NCBI GenBank assembly: GCA_028288485.1
Contig: JAQBNO010000043.1
Coordinates: forward strand, 62,001 to 126,000
DNA from: Segetibacter sp.
GTDB lineage: Bacteria; Bacteroidota; Bacteroidia; Chitinophagales; Chitinophagaceae
DNA length: 64,000 nucleotides
Reading direction: 5' to 3'
The notes under the pieces are model-generated. The model saw only the letters and a program-made list of their open reading frames with translations, made no database searches and was not told where the DNA came from. The translations under genes and the position numbers were made by a program. Shown here in pieces: positions 16,912 through 25,274 of this stretch; the first letter of the stretch is position 1; every line of letters begins with the position of its first letter.

Positions 16912-17178
16912 CTACACTTTAGAGGACGAAGTTTTTTCGGCGGTAAAAGCATCTCCTGTTTGAGTTACTTTTAATTTTTTTGGTAAGATCCGGCCTCCCA
17001 TTTCACCCAGCTCGCTTTTCTGTTCGTTCAATGTCCATTCGCCCGAAAAGTTAGCATTCTCTTTAACGCTGTGTGCAGAACAGATGGCAGCAAAAGCAAC
17101 AGCAGTTACAAAATAGCCAGACTTACCTGTTTTTTTGAAAAGTGCCACATAACGGAGCAATGCTGCTACGGCTTGCAA
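16912..17178 (-). pseudogene. Truncated secreted lipocalin-like protein
   Basis: An 88-codon frame. A signal-peptide-like segment (KTGKSGYFVTAVAFAAICSA) is followed by FSGEWTLNEQKSELGEMGGR and LKVTQTGDAFTAEKTSS, then a stop. From memory, secreted Chitinophagaceae proteins with a (F)SG-x-W-x-LNE-x-KSELG opening usually run about 140-160 residues, so this copy has lost roughly the C-terminal half. The N-terminus before the signal region (MQAVAALLRYVALFK) also looks foreign. It is interpreted as a decaying fragment next to the tandem repeat block, though a short functional protein is not excluded. Confidence 0.5.
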
Positions 17179-17468
17179 GAGTTGATGTCGCGGATAAAAT
17201 AAGCCTTGTTTTAACTGCCCGGAAAAGCATTCACAGGCATTGGTGAATGCTTTTGCTGTTTAAGTAACAACAAATTGAGCGTTCGAAACTGAAGTAACTG
17301 TTAAACGGAGCGTCGCAAGCAAAGCCCCCTAGAATTACTTCCGCCGGTAACAAAAAAATCAACGACAATATTTGATAGCAACATTGCTGAGTTAAACCCA
17401 TTTTACCATGTCTTTTTCACATTTCACAATTGCCCATTCACCGTCCACCCCCTTATCTTTGCGGCCAT
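17179..17468. other. Intergenic region upstream of ABC-F gene
   Basis: Contains AACGGAGCGTCGCAAGCAAAG near 17303-17323, a weak match to the GAGCGTGGCAACGATG end of the other dispersed repeat, and the ABC-F promoter at its right end. No gene is seen. Confidence 0.5.
17454..17461 (+). promoter_or_regulatory. TAnnTTTG -7 box for ABC-F gene
   Basis: TATCTTTG ending 7 nt before ATG 17469. Its position decides the start: the upstream alternative at 17430 would lie ahead of the promoter. It implies a nearly leaderless message. Confidence 0.65.
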
Positions 17469-19424
17469 ATGCATTATGTAACAGTAGAGAATTTGACGAA
17501 GGCCTACGGGGTAGTGCCTCTTTTTGATAGTATTTCATTTCACATTAACGAAGGCGATAAAATAGCACTTGTTGCAAGGAACGGGGTAGGTAAAAGTACT
17601 TTGCTAAGAATTCTTGCAGGACAGGAAACGCCGGATAGCGGTACAGTATGGATCAATAAAGGTGTAACAGTGGCGCTTTTTGAACAGGATCCAAAATTTG
17701 ATGAGAGCAAGACCGTGTTGGAAAACATTTTTCATACCGACAACCCGGTAATTACCGCCATCCGCGATTATGAAGCTGCAGTAGATGCAGCAGAGGAAGC
17801 TGCAGAAGCAGGCAAGGAAGATGACGGCCAGGCTATCAGCGACGCTTTGGCAAGGATGGATGACTTAAATGCATGGAGTTTCGAGAGTAAGGTGAAGGAG
17901 ATAATGGACAAGCTGAATATTCATCATCTGCACCAGCCGGTGGCGAAACTGAGTGGAGGACAACGGAAGCGTGTTGCACTTGCGCAAACACTAATCGACA
18001 TCGGCTTCGAGCACCAGCACACCCTGCTGATTATGGATGAACCTACCAACCACCTCGACGTTGAGATGATCGAGTGGCTGGAGCATTACCTGAACGGAGA
18101 GAACATTACCCTGCTGCTGGTAACCCACGACCGGTATTTCCTGGATGCGGTAAGCGAGGAGATCTGGGAAATGGAACGTAGCGAATTGTACAGCTACAAA
18201 GGGGATTATGCGAATTATCTCGAGAAAAAAACGGCCCGTATCGAGAGTGAACTCTCTACAATAGATAAAGCGAAAAATACCTATCGGAAGGAACTGGAGT
18301 GGATGCGTAAGCAACCGAAGGCGCGTACCACAAAAAGCAAGAGCCGGCAGGATAATTTTTATGAGGTGGAGGCCCAGGCTAAAAAGAAGATTGAAGACGC
18401 ACAACTCCAACTGGAAGTTAAAATGACGCGTTTAGGCGGCAAGATCGCAGAGTTGAAAAAAGTATGTAAGAGCTACGGTGATAAGGTGATCATGAAGGGT
18501 TTTGAGTATACTTTCAGTAAGGGAGAGCGCATTGGAGTTGTGGGCAAGAATGGGGTAGGGAAGAGCACTTTTTTAAATATTCTGCAGGGACTTGAACAGC
18601 CCGACAGTGGTAAAATAAACATTGGGGATACCGTAGTTTTTGGGAACTTCAGCCAACAGGGACTGGAGTTTAAAGACGACATGCGGGTGATCGAATATGT
18701 GAAGACATTCGCTGAAACTTTCCCGCTGGCTAAGGGTGGAAGCATTAGCGCCTCACAGTTCCTGGAGTTATTCCTGTTCCCCGGCGATAAGCAGTACACT
18801 TATTTAAGCAGTCTCAGTGGCGGGGAGAAAAAGCGTTTGCAGTTGCTGGTTATACTTTTCCAGAATCCTAACTTCCTCATACTCGATGAACCCACCAACG
18901 ACCTTGACCTTCCTACATTAGGTGTGCTGGAGAATTTTTTAAGTGAATTCCAGGGTTGTGTTCTCATCGTTAGTCACGACCGTTACTTCATGGACCGGCT
19001 GGTGGACCACTTGTTTGTATTTGAAGGCGATGGAGAGATCCGGGATTTCCCTGGGAACTATACATTGTACCGCGAGTGGCTAAAGGCTAATGAGAAAAAA
19101 GGCAAGGATAAATGGGGTGAGTTGGGAAAGATGAAGAGCGAAGGAGTGGCGACTGAAGAAGTTGCCGGTTCAAGGTTGCCGGTTCCGGGTAACAGGAAAC
19201 TGGAAACTGGTAACCAGAAAAAGGCGACTTATAATGAGAAGAAAGAATTCGAACAACTCGAAAAAGAGATCAAAGAGCTCGAGGCAGAAAAAAATAAGTT
19301 AGAGGCTTCACTGGCTACAATACCTTTTGAAGAAATCCAGAAGGCAAGTATTAGAATAGGGGAGATAGGAACCCTTTTAGCAGACAAGGAAATGAGATGG
19401 CTGGAGTTGAGTGAATTAGTCTAA
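17469..19424 (+). CDS. ABC-F family ATPase with repeat-derived linker
   Basis: A 651-residue soluble protein with two ABC ATPase domains and no membrane part, of the ribosome-associated ABC-F type (Uup/EttA-like). Domain 1 has Walker A ARNGVGKST, signature KLSGGQRKRVALAQ and Walker B LLIMDEPTNHLD. Domain 2 has VVGKNGVGKSTFL, LSGGEKKRLQLL and LILDEPTNDLD. A charged inter-domain linker carries RKQPKARTTKSKSR-like basic residues, and the C-terminus is a coiled coil (QLEKEIKELEAEKNKLEA). Residues about 565-583 (GSRLPVPGNRKLETGNQ) look like a translated intergenic repeat inserted in frame (see findings). The ATG at 17469 is chosen from the promoter and from homology starting MHYVTVENL. Confidence 0.93.
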   Translation: MHYVTVENLTKAYGVVPLFDSISFHINEGDKIALVARNGVGKSTLLRILAGQETPDSGTVWINKGVTVALFEQDPKFDESKTVLENIFHTDNPVITAIRDYEAAVDAAEEAAEAGKEDDGQAISDALARMDDLNAWSFESKVKEIMDKLNIHHLHQPVAKLSGGQRKRVALAQTLIDIGFEHQHTLLIMDEPTNHLDVEMIEWLEHYLNGENITLLLVTHDRYFLDAVSEEIWEMERSELYSYKGDYANYLEKKTARIESELSTIDKAKNTYRKELEWMRKQPKARTTKSKSRQDNFYEVEAQAKKKIEDAQLQLEVKMTRLGGKIAELKKVCKSYGDKVIMKGFEYTFSKGERIGVVGKNGVGKSTFLNILQGLEQPDSGKINIGDTVVFGNFSQQGLEFKDDMRVIEYVKTFAETFPLAKGGSISASQFLELFLFPGDKQYTYLSSLSGGEKKRLQLLVILFQNPNFLILDEPTNDLDLPTLGVLENFLSEFQGCVLIVSHDRYFMDRLVDHLFVFEGDGEIRDFPGNYTLYREWLKANEKKGKDKWGELGKMKSEGVATEEVAGSRLPVPGNRKLETGNQKKATYNEKKEFEQLEKEIKELEAEKNKLEASLATIPFEEIQKASIRIGEIGTLLADKEMRWLELSELV

Positions 19425-19578
19425 GGGAAGCTCATCCTCCTTCTCCTACGGAGAAGTACCTTAAGATAAGAGCGAGGCGATGGAACCTCGACAGCAGGAA
19501 TCACCAGTTGGGCAACTAACAAAGTAAAAATCATACTATTTCTTCACCAAAAATCCTCTTTGGGGGTTGGGGGTACAT

Positions 19579-20100
19579 ATGGAACTATTAGGCGTCGGCT
19601 CAAGAATTAAGCATCCATCGTTTGGTGATGGAGTTGTTATACGGCTTCACAAAAGAATATATGACGTTTGCTTTATTGAAGGCGGAATAAAACCCGTATC
19701 CAAAGACTTTTCAGTAGAAGTAATTGAGCATATAGAACCTGAATACAGTGTAAGCTTCAGCGAAGCAGAAGATGCTTTAATTAAAATTTTAAGAGAGTGG
19801 AGCGATGTAACAGAAGTTGTAACAATAGCTGACAAGTGGAAGAATGGAACCCTGGTATTAAGACCGGGAGACCGATCGCTGAAAGAAAGTGAAGTTCCGG
19901 TTGATGTCTTCTTTAATAAAATTGTGATGTTGCGCGACCGCTTGCGCGTAATGGAGCAAAAAATAAATGCACATAAGGTGCTTACCAACGAAGAGAAATT
20001 CGACCTTCAGCAATACATTACCCGTATTTATGGCAGCCTTACAACTTTCAACATTTTGTTCAAACACAGGGGCGACCAGTTTGAAGGCCAGAGGAGTTAG
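19579..20100 (+). CDS. Conserved hypothetical protein with UvrD-tail-like fold
   Basis: A 173-residue protein. The first 50 residues (GVGSRIKHPSFGDGVVIRL, then CFIEGGIKPVS) have the G-x-R-x-x-H-x-x-F-G-x-G-x-V pattern of the small SH3-like domain found at the C-termini of UvrD/PcrA helicases and in DUF3553-type proteins. The remainder is helical (KIVMLRDRLRVMEQKINAH, YITRIYGSLTTFNILF). No signal or membrane segment is present. The ATG at 19579 is preferred over a TTG 12 nt upstream. Function unknown; a nucleic-acid-related adaptor role is only suggested by the first domain. Confidence 0.7.
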   Translation: MELLGVGSRIKHPSFGDGVVIRLHKRIYDVCFIEGGIKPVSKDFSVEVIEHIEPEYSVSFSEAEDALIKILREWSDVTEVVTIADKWKNGTLVLRPGDRSLKESEVPVDVFFNKIVMLRDRLRVMEQKINAHKVLTNEEKFDLQQYITRIYGSLTTFNILFKHRGDQFEGQRS

Positions 20101-20104
20101 CGAG

Positions 20105-20178
20105 AGTTGACGGGTTGTTGATGACAGTTGACAGAAGTACAGCGGAGTTGACGGGTGATTGATTACAGTTGACAGAAG
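20105..20178 (+). repeat. Direct repeat pair with downstream inverted copy
   Basis: AGTTGACGGGTTGTTGATGA and CAGTTGACAGAAG (20105-20137) are followed by a second version at 20145-20178. An inverted relative (AACCCGTCATCTGTCAACC) lies near 20253-20271. Together they could fold into a long hairpin just upstream of the MFS gene. Confidence 0.6.
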
Positions 20179-20290
20179 AGAGCAATTGATAAACTAAGCA
20201 ATAAAAAGAAGGCACTAATTACACCAACACAATCCACAATAGAACCGTCTCCAACCCGTCATCTGTCAACCACCATCCATCATCTGCTGA

Positions 20291-21496
20291 ATGCCTTCTT
20301 TACTAAAACTATATAAAAATGCCTACACTGGTCTTTCAAAAGAAACCTGGTATCTCTCGCTCGTTATATTAATTAACAGAAGCGGCACAATGGTTATTCC
20401 TTTCATGTCAATGTACGCTACTCAACGATTGGGATTTAGTATTGGGCAGGCGGGTTTTATTATGTCTTTTTTCGGCCTCGGTGCTATAATTGGCGCCTTT
20501 GCCGGCGGCAAAATAACCGATCTTATTGGCTATCATAAGGTACAACTGTTTGCATTGTTCGCTGGAGGTATCATGTTTATTGTAGTCGGTTATCTTACCA
20601 CTTATGTTTCTCTTTGCATTGGCATTTTGATTTTAAGTATTGTGAACGAGTCATTTCGCCCTGCCAACTCTTCTGCAGTTGCTGCTTATAGCCTTCCTGA
20701 AAATCGCACAAGGTCTTATTCTTTAAACAGGTTAGCTATCAATTTAGGTTGGGCGTTTGGCGGAACAATCGGCGGCTTCCTTGCCGGAAGAAATTATCAT
20801 GCACTATTTTTGGTCGATGGGCTTACAAATATCTCAGCCGGTATTTTATTAATGTTTGTATTGAAAGAAAGAAAAGTAGTAAACATTGGCACTGCGAAAA
20901 GTACACAGGAAGCTAAGCCGATAGTTTTCTCGGCTTATGACGACAAAAAATACCTCCGGTTCATAGGCCTTACCGTACTCTTTGCATTTTGCTTCTTCCA
21001 GATGTTTACTTTATTGCCGGTATTTTATAAAACGCACCTTAATTTAAGTGAAAATGAAATCGGCTTGCTAATGGCTGTCAACGGGTTGCTCGTTGCATTT
21101 ATTGAAATGGTATTGGTTTACCACCTGGAGCAAAAAAAGTCGCCGCTTAAATTTATCAGCTACGGAGTGTGGCTGGTAGCTATTTCTTATTTGTTGTATA
21201 ACTTGTTCGAAGGCGGGTTACTACTCGCCTTAATTTCGGTGCTTATAATTACAGCTGGTGAGATGTTGTCGATGCCTTTCATGAACACCTACTGGATCAG
21301 CAGAAGTAACGATAACAACCGCGGTCAATATGCTGCTCTATACAGTATGTCGTGGGCTACATCGCAGGTTGCAGCGCCGTCAATAGGCGGTTGGATAGCG
21401 GATGACTATAGTTTTAATACGCTGTTTTGGGTGTTATTTATCGTCGCTTCAATAGCCGGGTTTGGTTATCTCAAGTTAACATCACGTTCAGTTTAA
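20291..21496 (+). CDS. MFS transporter
   Basis: A 401-residue inner-membrane protein with about 12 hydrophobic segments and major facilitator features: G-rich helix 2 (GQAGFIMSFFGLGAIIGAFAGG), the loop 2-3 motif A variant GKITDLIGYHKV, and a central cytoplasmic loop near residues 190-220. It resembles the DHA1/multidrug branch, but the substrate cannot be inferred. It stands alone, convergent with an FKBP gene, with a hairpin terminator between them. Confidence 0.88.
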   Translation: MPSLLKLYKNAYTGLSKETWYLSLVILINRSGTMVIPFMSMYATQRLGFSIGQAGFIMSFFGLGAIIGAFAGGKITDLIGYHKVQLFALFAGGIMFIVVGYLTTYVSLCIGILILSIVNESFRPANSSAVAAYSLPENRTRSYSLNRLAINLGWAFGGTIGGFLAGRNYHALFLVDGLTNISAGILLMFVLKERKVVNIGTAKSTQEAKPIVFSAYDDKKYLRFIGLTVLFAFCFFQMFTLLPVFYKTHLNLSENEIGLLMAVNGLLVAFIEMVLVYHLEQKKSPLKFISYGVWLVAISYLLYNLFEGGLLLALISVLIITAGEMLSMPFMNTYWISRSNDNNRGQYAALYSMSWATSQVAAPSIGGWIADDYSFNTLFWVLFIVASIAGFGYLKLTSRSV

Positions 21497-21539
21497 CTGA
21501 CCAGAATTTTTTTGGGACAAGCGATATATCTTCTTTCGT

Positions 21540-21563
21540 CATTGTTGTGTCACTCACTTCTAC
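21540..21563 (+). repeat. Dispersed 3' repeat, GTGTCAC-type
   Basis: CATTGTTGTGTCACTCACTT followed by CTAC, sense to the MFS gene and 43 nt past its stop. It is preceded by a TTTTTTTGGGAC box (from about 21508) that also precedes the copy at 51732. Confidence 0.85.
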
Positions 21564-21635
21564 TGGTAAATATATATTCAGCTTTAACCTGTATTTTAAG
21601 TGGGTCGTTCATCGGGCCGTTGTAAAACGAAAAAC

Positions 21636-21668
21636 GGCTGCTCCATCATTTGAAACAGCCATTTTTCC
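21636..21668. terminator. Convergent terminator hairpin
   Basis: AAAACGGCTG (stem GGCTG 21636-21640) pairs with CAGCC (21656-21660), followed by ATTTTTCC on the plus strand. It separates the MFS gene from the oppositely directed FKBP gene. The stem is short, so strength is uncertain. Confidence 0.55.
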
Positions 21669-21717
21669 ATCTTTTATTTCAACAAAAATCCTGGTAATCC
21701 CAAAAACCTGGTTCTCC

Positions 21718-22152
21718 CTATCCAATCCCAAGCAACTCAACATCAAATATCAACGTACTGTTGGGGCCTATCACAGCACCGGTTTGTCTTTCGCCATACG
21801 CAAGTGAGGGGTGAAGGAACAACCGGTATTTGCTTCCTACAGACATTAGTTGTAATGCTTCAGTCCAGCCTTTGATTACCATATTTAACGGAAAGGTTGC
21901 CGGCTGTCCTCTTTGTACTGAACTGTCGAAAATGGTTCCATCTATTAATGTGCCATGGTAGTGGCATTTTACTTTGTCGGTCGCTTTTGGCTTTGGACCG
22001 TTTCCTTCGGTGAGAACTTCGTATTGTAATCCACTTGGTGTAGTTTCAACACCCGGCTTTTCTTTGTTTTTAGCTAAGAAGTCTTCACCTTCTTTCAGGT
22101 TCGCGGATAACTTGTCTTGTTTTGCCTGGTTAAGTTTATCAAATATTGACAT
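21718..22152 (-). CDS. FKBP-type peptidyl-prolyl isomerase (cytoplasmic)
   Basis: A 144-residue PPIase starting MSIFDKLNQAKQDKLSANLK. A short helical N-terminus precedes one FKBP domain, with VKCHYHGTLIDGTIFDSS, FPLNMVIKGWTEALQLMSVG and LAYGERQTGAVIGPNSTLIF followed by DVELL. No signal peptide, so it is cytoplasmic, unlike the FKBP at 58282. ATG 22152 is chosen over 22173 because a near-consensus -7 element (TATCTTG, 22171-22177 on this strand) would place transcription start between them. It likely assists protein folding. Confidence 0.9.
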   Translation of the reverse strand: MSIFDKLNQAKQDKLSANLKEGEDFLAKNKEKPGVETTPSGLQYEVLTEGNGPKPKATDKVKCHYHGTLIDGTIFDSSVQRGQPATFPLNMVIKGWTEALQLMSVGSKYRLFLHPSLAYGERQTGAVIGPNSTLIFDVELLGIG

Positions 22153-22758
22153 AATAGAATTTTGAGGCTGCAAGATAGTTACAAAGAGTTGAAGACGAAA
22201 AGAGCGTCAGCGTAAGTTTGAGCAAATGTGACCGCCCCAGAGAAATTTTCCATGTTCAACTCTTAATGCTCAACTCCTGGCATTTTGAACATTGCTTATG
22301 CAACGTCTTGACTTAAGCAACATTGTAAAACCTTATTTGTTTAACAGCCTCCCTAAATGCAAGGTTTGTTACTTTCTTTTATCTCAGAGATATTTATGTT
22401 TTTATTGGTTTCGATGAATGCTCCGCATTTCCTTGAAGAAAAGAAAGTAACTCCCGGTGAAAAATCGGGACAGGCTGCAAAAAATCAAGGAAGAAACGAT
22501 TACATTCCGTTTCTTTCTTGATACCCTGGTTATGCGGTTTACTACTGTGGCTGATCAATAAAACATGAATAGCGGTAGCAAATCGTCGACTACGACACCA
22601 GCACCCAAACAATTCCTCACCTCAACGACATTGATTACTTATTGCTATTTCAAAACATCGTGGTCCCCTTTTCACTCGTGCTCGAAAAAGATACACTGCT
22701 AATTGTATTTGCACTAAGTCGGGATTTCTTCACTTTCTTTGCAGCCAAAATCAATAGC
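22153..22758. other. 600-nt intergenic region with inverted repeat
   Basis: No credible gene. It contains a 13-bp perfect inverted repeat, GTTACTTTCTTTT (22368-22380) and AAAAGAAAGTAAC (22439-22451), around a 58-nt centre. Promoters for the divergent FKBP (22171-22177) and thioesterase (TTTCTTTG at 22734-22741) lie at its ends. Confidence 0.6.
22368..22451. repeat. 13-bp perfect inverted repeat
   Basis: The arms GTTACTTTCTTTT and AAAAGAAAGTAAC are perfect reverse complements. They bound a 58-nt insert, which could be a small non-autonomous element or a long-looped hairpin. Confidence 0.7.
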
Positions 22759-23205
22759 ATGGACAGTTACGTAAAACCGGTTGAAATAAGGTGGAGCGAC
22801 CTTGATCCTAACTTTCATGTACGTCATTCTGTTTACTACGACTTCGGAGCTTATATAAGAATGTGCTTTTTAACCGAAAACGGTTTACCCCCGGCTGTGC
22901 TGGTAGAGCACAACCTCGGACCTATTCTGTTTCGTGAAGAATGTTTATTTAAAAGAGAAGTACATTTCGGCGATATTATCACCATTAACCTGGCCCTAAA
23001 ACAATGTACACCTACTTATAGCCGCTGGACGTTTCAACATGAAATAATAAAGAACGGAGACACCGTGGCAGCGATCATTACTGTAGATGGTGCCTGGCTT
23101 GATACCGCAAAGCGCAGATTAACGGTTCCCTCTGAATTTGTTTCACCCACATTCGAGCAATTACCAAAGGCAGCAGATTTTAAATGGCTTGAACGGAAAG
23201 CGTAA
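22759..23205 (+). CDS. Acyl-CoA thioesterase (hotdog fold)
   Basis: A 148-residue 4HBT-type thioesterase. The hotdog signature is at the N-terminus: VEIRWSDLDPNFHVRHSVYY, where the Asp of the D-x-N-x-H-V-x-x-x-x-Y pattern is the usual catalytic residue. The central helix and strands (GDIITINLALKQCTPTYSRW) follow. The frame is open 39 codons upstream, but that part includes the presumptive promoter, so ATG 22759 is used. Probable role: hydrolysis of an acyl-CoA or aromatic-CoA ester; substrate unknown. Confidence 0.85.
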   Translation: MDSYVKPVEIRWSDLDPNFHVRHSVYYDFGAYIRMCFLTENGLPPAVLVEHNLGPILFREECLFKREVHFGDIITINLALKQCTPTYSRWTFQHEIIKNGDTVAAIITVDGAWLDTAKRRLTVPSEFVSPTFEQLPKAADFKWLERKA

Positions 23206-23331
23206 GCAATGGATCGTATCGCAAAGAAGCGTTACGTAAACAGCATAAATGAGTTGTTTCATTGGGTTCTGAGACAGAAGTCCGGCTTAAGAACGGTTGA
23301 GTAAAGGTGCTAGTTGCAGCCTGCGACGTTT

Positions 23332-23354
23332 GCCCGGCCGGCGATTCCGCCGGG
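23332..23354. repeat. GC-rich hairpin
   Basis: GCCCGGC (23332-23338) pairs with GCCGGGC (23348-23354) around a 9-nt loop in the convergent gap after the thioesterase. No T run follows, so this is a repeat-like hairpin rather than a textbook terminator. Confidence 0.5.
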
Positions 23355-23450
23355 CAACGGTGACGGCCAGGACTGCAAAAGCCGATAACGAAAATCAATA
23401 AGCACTAATAGCTAAATGCCTAATTCCCCGATTCCCAATTACTTAATCGG

Positions 23451-24203
23451 TCACGCTTTCTTAAAAAGCTTATATCCTAACACCCCCACCAATTCTCTTG
23501 ATAAGCCAGACCAATCATTAATTATGTAAAGTTTTGGAACGGCATAATCAAAAAATCCGAATTTTTTATCAAGAACCTTGTAGTCGGCCGGATAAGGTAT
23601 AACCGGAAGGCCGGCCTTGGTAAAAACCCTGACTGAGCGGGGAATATGCATGGCAGAAGTGACCAACACAAAAGGGGGCTGCAGTTTAAGAGAGTCGATG
23701 ATCCTTTTTGTATAAAGGGCATTTTCAAAAGTCGTTCTCGATTGTTGCTCAACAATTATATCATGAGGCGGAATGCCTAACTCACTAATTTTCTTTGAAA
23801 GAAAAGGAGCCTCTTTTGGCCGGTCGTTGTATACCGCTCCTGCCGCAACAATTATTTTTTTGATCTTGCCCGTTTTGTATAAAGTACAAACTTCGAACAC
23901 CCTGTCGCTTGAACTGTTTAAAAAACCGGTTCCATTTTTATCGAAGCTGCCGCTGCCGCCCAGCAAAATTCCTGCTTCATAGGTAATATTCGGGGGAAGT
24001 TGAACGGGCTTTGGCTGCCATGCCAGTACAATCTTATTGTAGATAACTTCATTTCCGAAAAACAGTACAAATATTACGAGGATGATGGTAACCCTCTTTT
24101 TTACAAGAGGTGATTTTACAAAAAAAAGTGAAATCAGTAAGACAATTATCCAATTTTCAGGAGTTATAAAAAAGGAAGCAAGTTTGGAAAGAAAGAAAAA
24201 CAT
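23451..24203 (-). CDS. YdcF/ElyC family membrane protein (DUF218)
   Basis: A 250-residue protein with two N-terminal membrane segments (about residues 1-13 extended by WIIVLLISLFFV, and TIILVIFVLFFG) and a periplasmic DUF218 domain. Family landmarks are AGILLGGSGSFD, SSDRVFEVCTLYKTGKIKKI, the Glu/Arg/Asn-bearing VEQQSRTTFENALYTKRI, and LVTSAMHIPRSVRVF. Relatives (ElyC, SanA) act in cell-envelope maintenance and peptidoglycan precursor handling. The next minus-strand gene upstream is a hydrolase 62 nt away. Confidence 0.87.
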   Translation of the reverse strand: MFFFLSKLASFFITPENWIIVLLISLFFVKSPLVKKRVTIILVIFVLFFGNEVIYNKIVLAWQPKPVQLPPNITYEAGILLGGSGSFDKNGTGFLNSSSDRVFEVCTLYKTGKIKKIIVAAGAVYNDRPKEAPFLSKKISELGIPPHDIIVEQQSRTTFENALYTKRIIDSLKLQPPFVLVTSAMHIPRSVRVFTKAGLPVIPYPADYKVLDKKFGFFDYAVPKLYIINDWSGLSRELVGVLGYKLFKKA

Positions 24204-24265
24204 CGGTTTTATTTAGATAACGGATTATTTGAAAGCTTATTGGAGCGCCAGGCACTCTTTAAATT

Positions 24266-25216
24266 TTATTCCTTAAGAAATGATAACACAGCTTGCTTAA
24301 ACAGGTCGGGAACCTGGATATGTGGAATGTGGCCGACTCCCGGTAGCTCTACCAGCTTTGAACCTTTTATTCTTTGCTGTATCTTTTTGCCGAGTGCAGG
24401 ATAATTTCCATACACTTTCTTTTGTTCTTCGTTCAGGTTGTTTTTGCCAACTACTGTACGGTCTTCCTGTCCAATTATTAACATAGTCGGCACCTTAATA
24501 CTATCGAAAGTGTAAACAACAGGCTGCTCATAAATCATCTGGTAAGTAAGAGCGTTCACTTTTGCTATTTTTTGAAAGTCGGGTTCTTTCAACTGTGCGG
24601 CCTGTGCCTGTACGTAGGGCTCATACTCCTCCTTCCAAACCGGGTAGTACGATTGCTGGTATTTTTTCATGCTTTCGTAGGTTACATTGAGTTCACCTTT
24701 ATACAATTCATTTAAAGGTTTATAAGGAACGAAAGCGCTATAGTCTTCAAGGCCGATCGGGTTTTCCAGTAGAAGCTTCTTTACTTTTTGCGGGTACATG
24801 GCTGTAAACCTGGTTGCAAGCATTCCCCCCATTGAATGAGCAATCACTGTTACTTTGTTTATTGCGAGCGAATCAAGCAGCTTTGCATTATTATTCGCCA
24901 GCATGAAAAAGCTATAATGTACATCCGGCTTCGAAGACTGGCCCCAGCCAACCTGGTCGGGAACGATTACCCGGTACCCAGCCGTGGTTAAAAATGGAAT
25001 TACATCTTTCCAGTAAAACCCATTGAAATTCTTGCCATGAAACAATATCACGGTTTCTCCATTAAATGATGCAGGCTTTACATCCATGTAGGCCATCCGA
25101 ACGTCCTGTCCATCGATGTTTAGATTAAAGTAATTAACGGGGAAGGGATAAGTAACATTTTGGGAGAACGAAAAAGTCGAAATCAATACAAATAAAAACA
25201 GGAGCGCTTTTTTCAT
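24266..25216 (-). CDS. Secreted alpha/beta hydrolase
   Basis: A 316-residue exported hydrolase. Signal peptide MKKALLFLFVLISTFSFSQ, oxyanion motif ILFHGKNFNG, nucleophile Ser in VIAHSMGGMLA, acid Asp in IIGQEDRTVVG and catalytic His in VGHIPHIQVPD. Start 25216 is preferred because the 15 upstream codons carry no signal features. The general fold suits an esterase or haloalkane-type hydrolase; substrate unknown. It lies between YdcF and the diacylglycerol kinase on the same strand. Confidence 0.87.
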   Translation of the reverse strand: MKKALLFLFVLISTFSFSQNVTYPFPVNYFNLNIDGQDVRMAYMDVKPASFNGETVILFHGKNFNGFYWKDVIPFLTTAGYRVIVPDQVGWGQSSKPDVHYSFFMLANNNAKLLDSLAINKVTVIAHSMGGMLATRFTAMYPQKVKKLLLENPIGLEDYSAFVPYKPLNELYKGELNVTYESMKKYQQSYYPVWKEEYEPYVQAQAAQLKEPDFQKIAKVNALTYQMIYEQPVVYTFDSIKVPTMLIIGQEDRTVVGKNNLNEEQKKVYGNYPALGKKIQQRIKGSKLVELPGVGHIPHIQVPDLFKQAVLSFLKE

Positions 25217-25274
25217 GACGGGTTTTTCAATGAAAAAAAGATAAGGAAAAAAACATGCCATTGTACTGCCAAAC

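Noticed and set aside
22394-22612. 72-codon minus-strand frame
   Set aside because: Crosses the inverted repeat; composition is not protein-like and no start signal is present.
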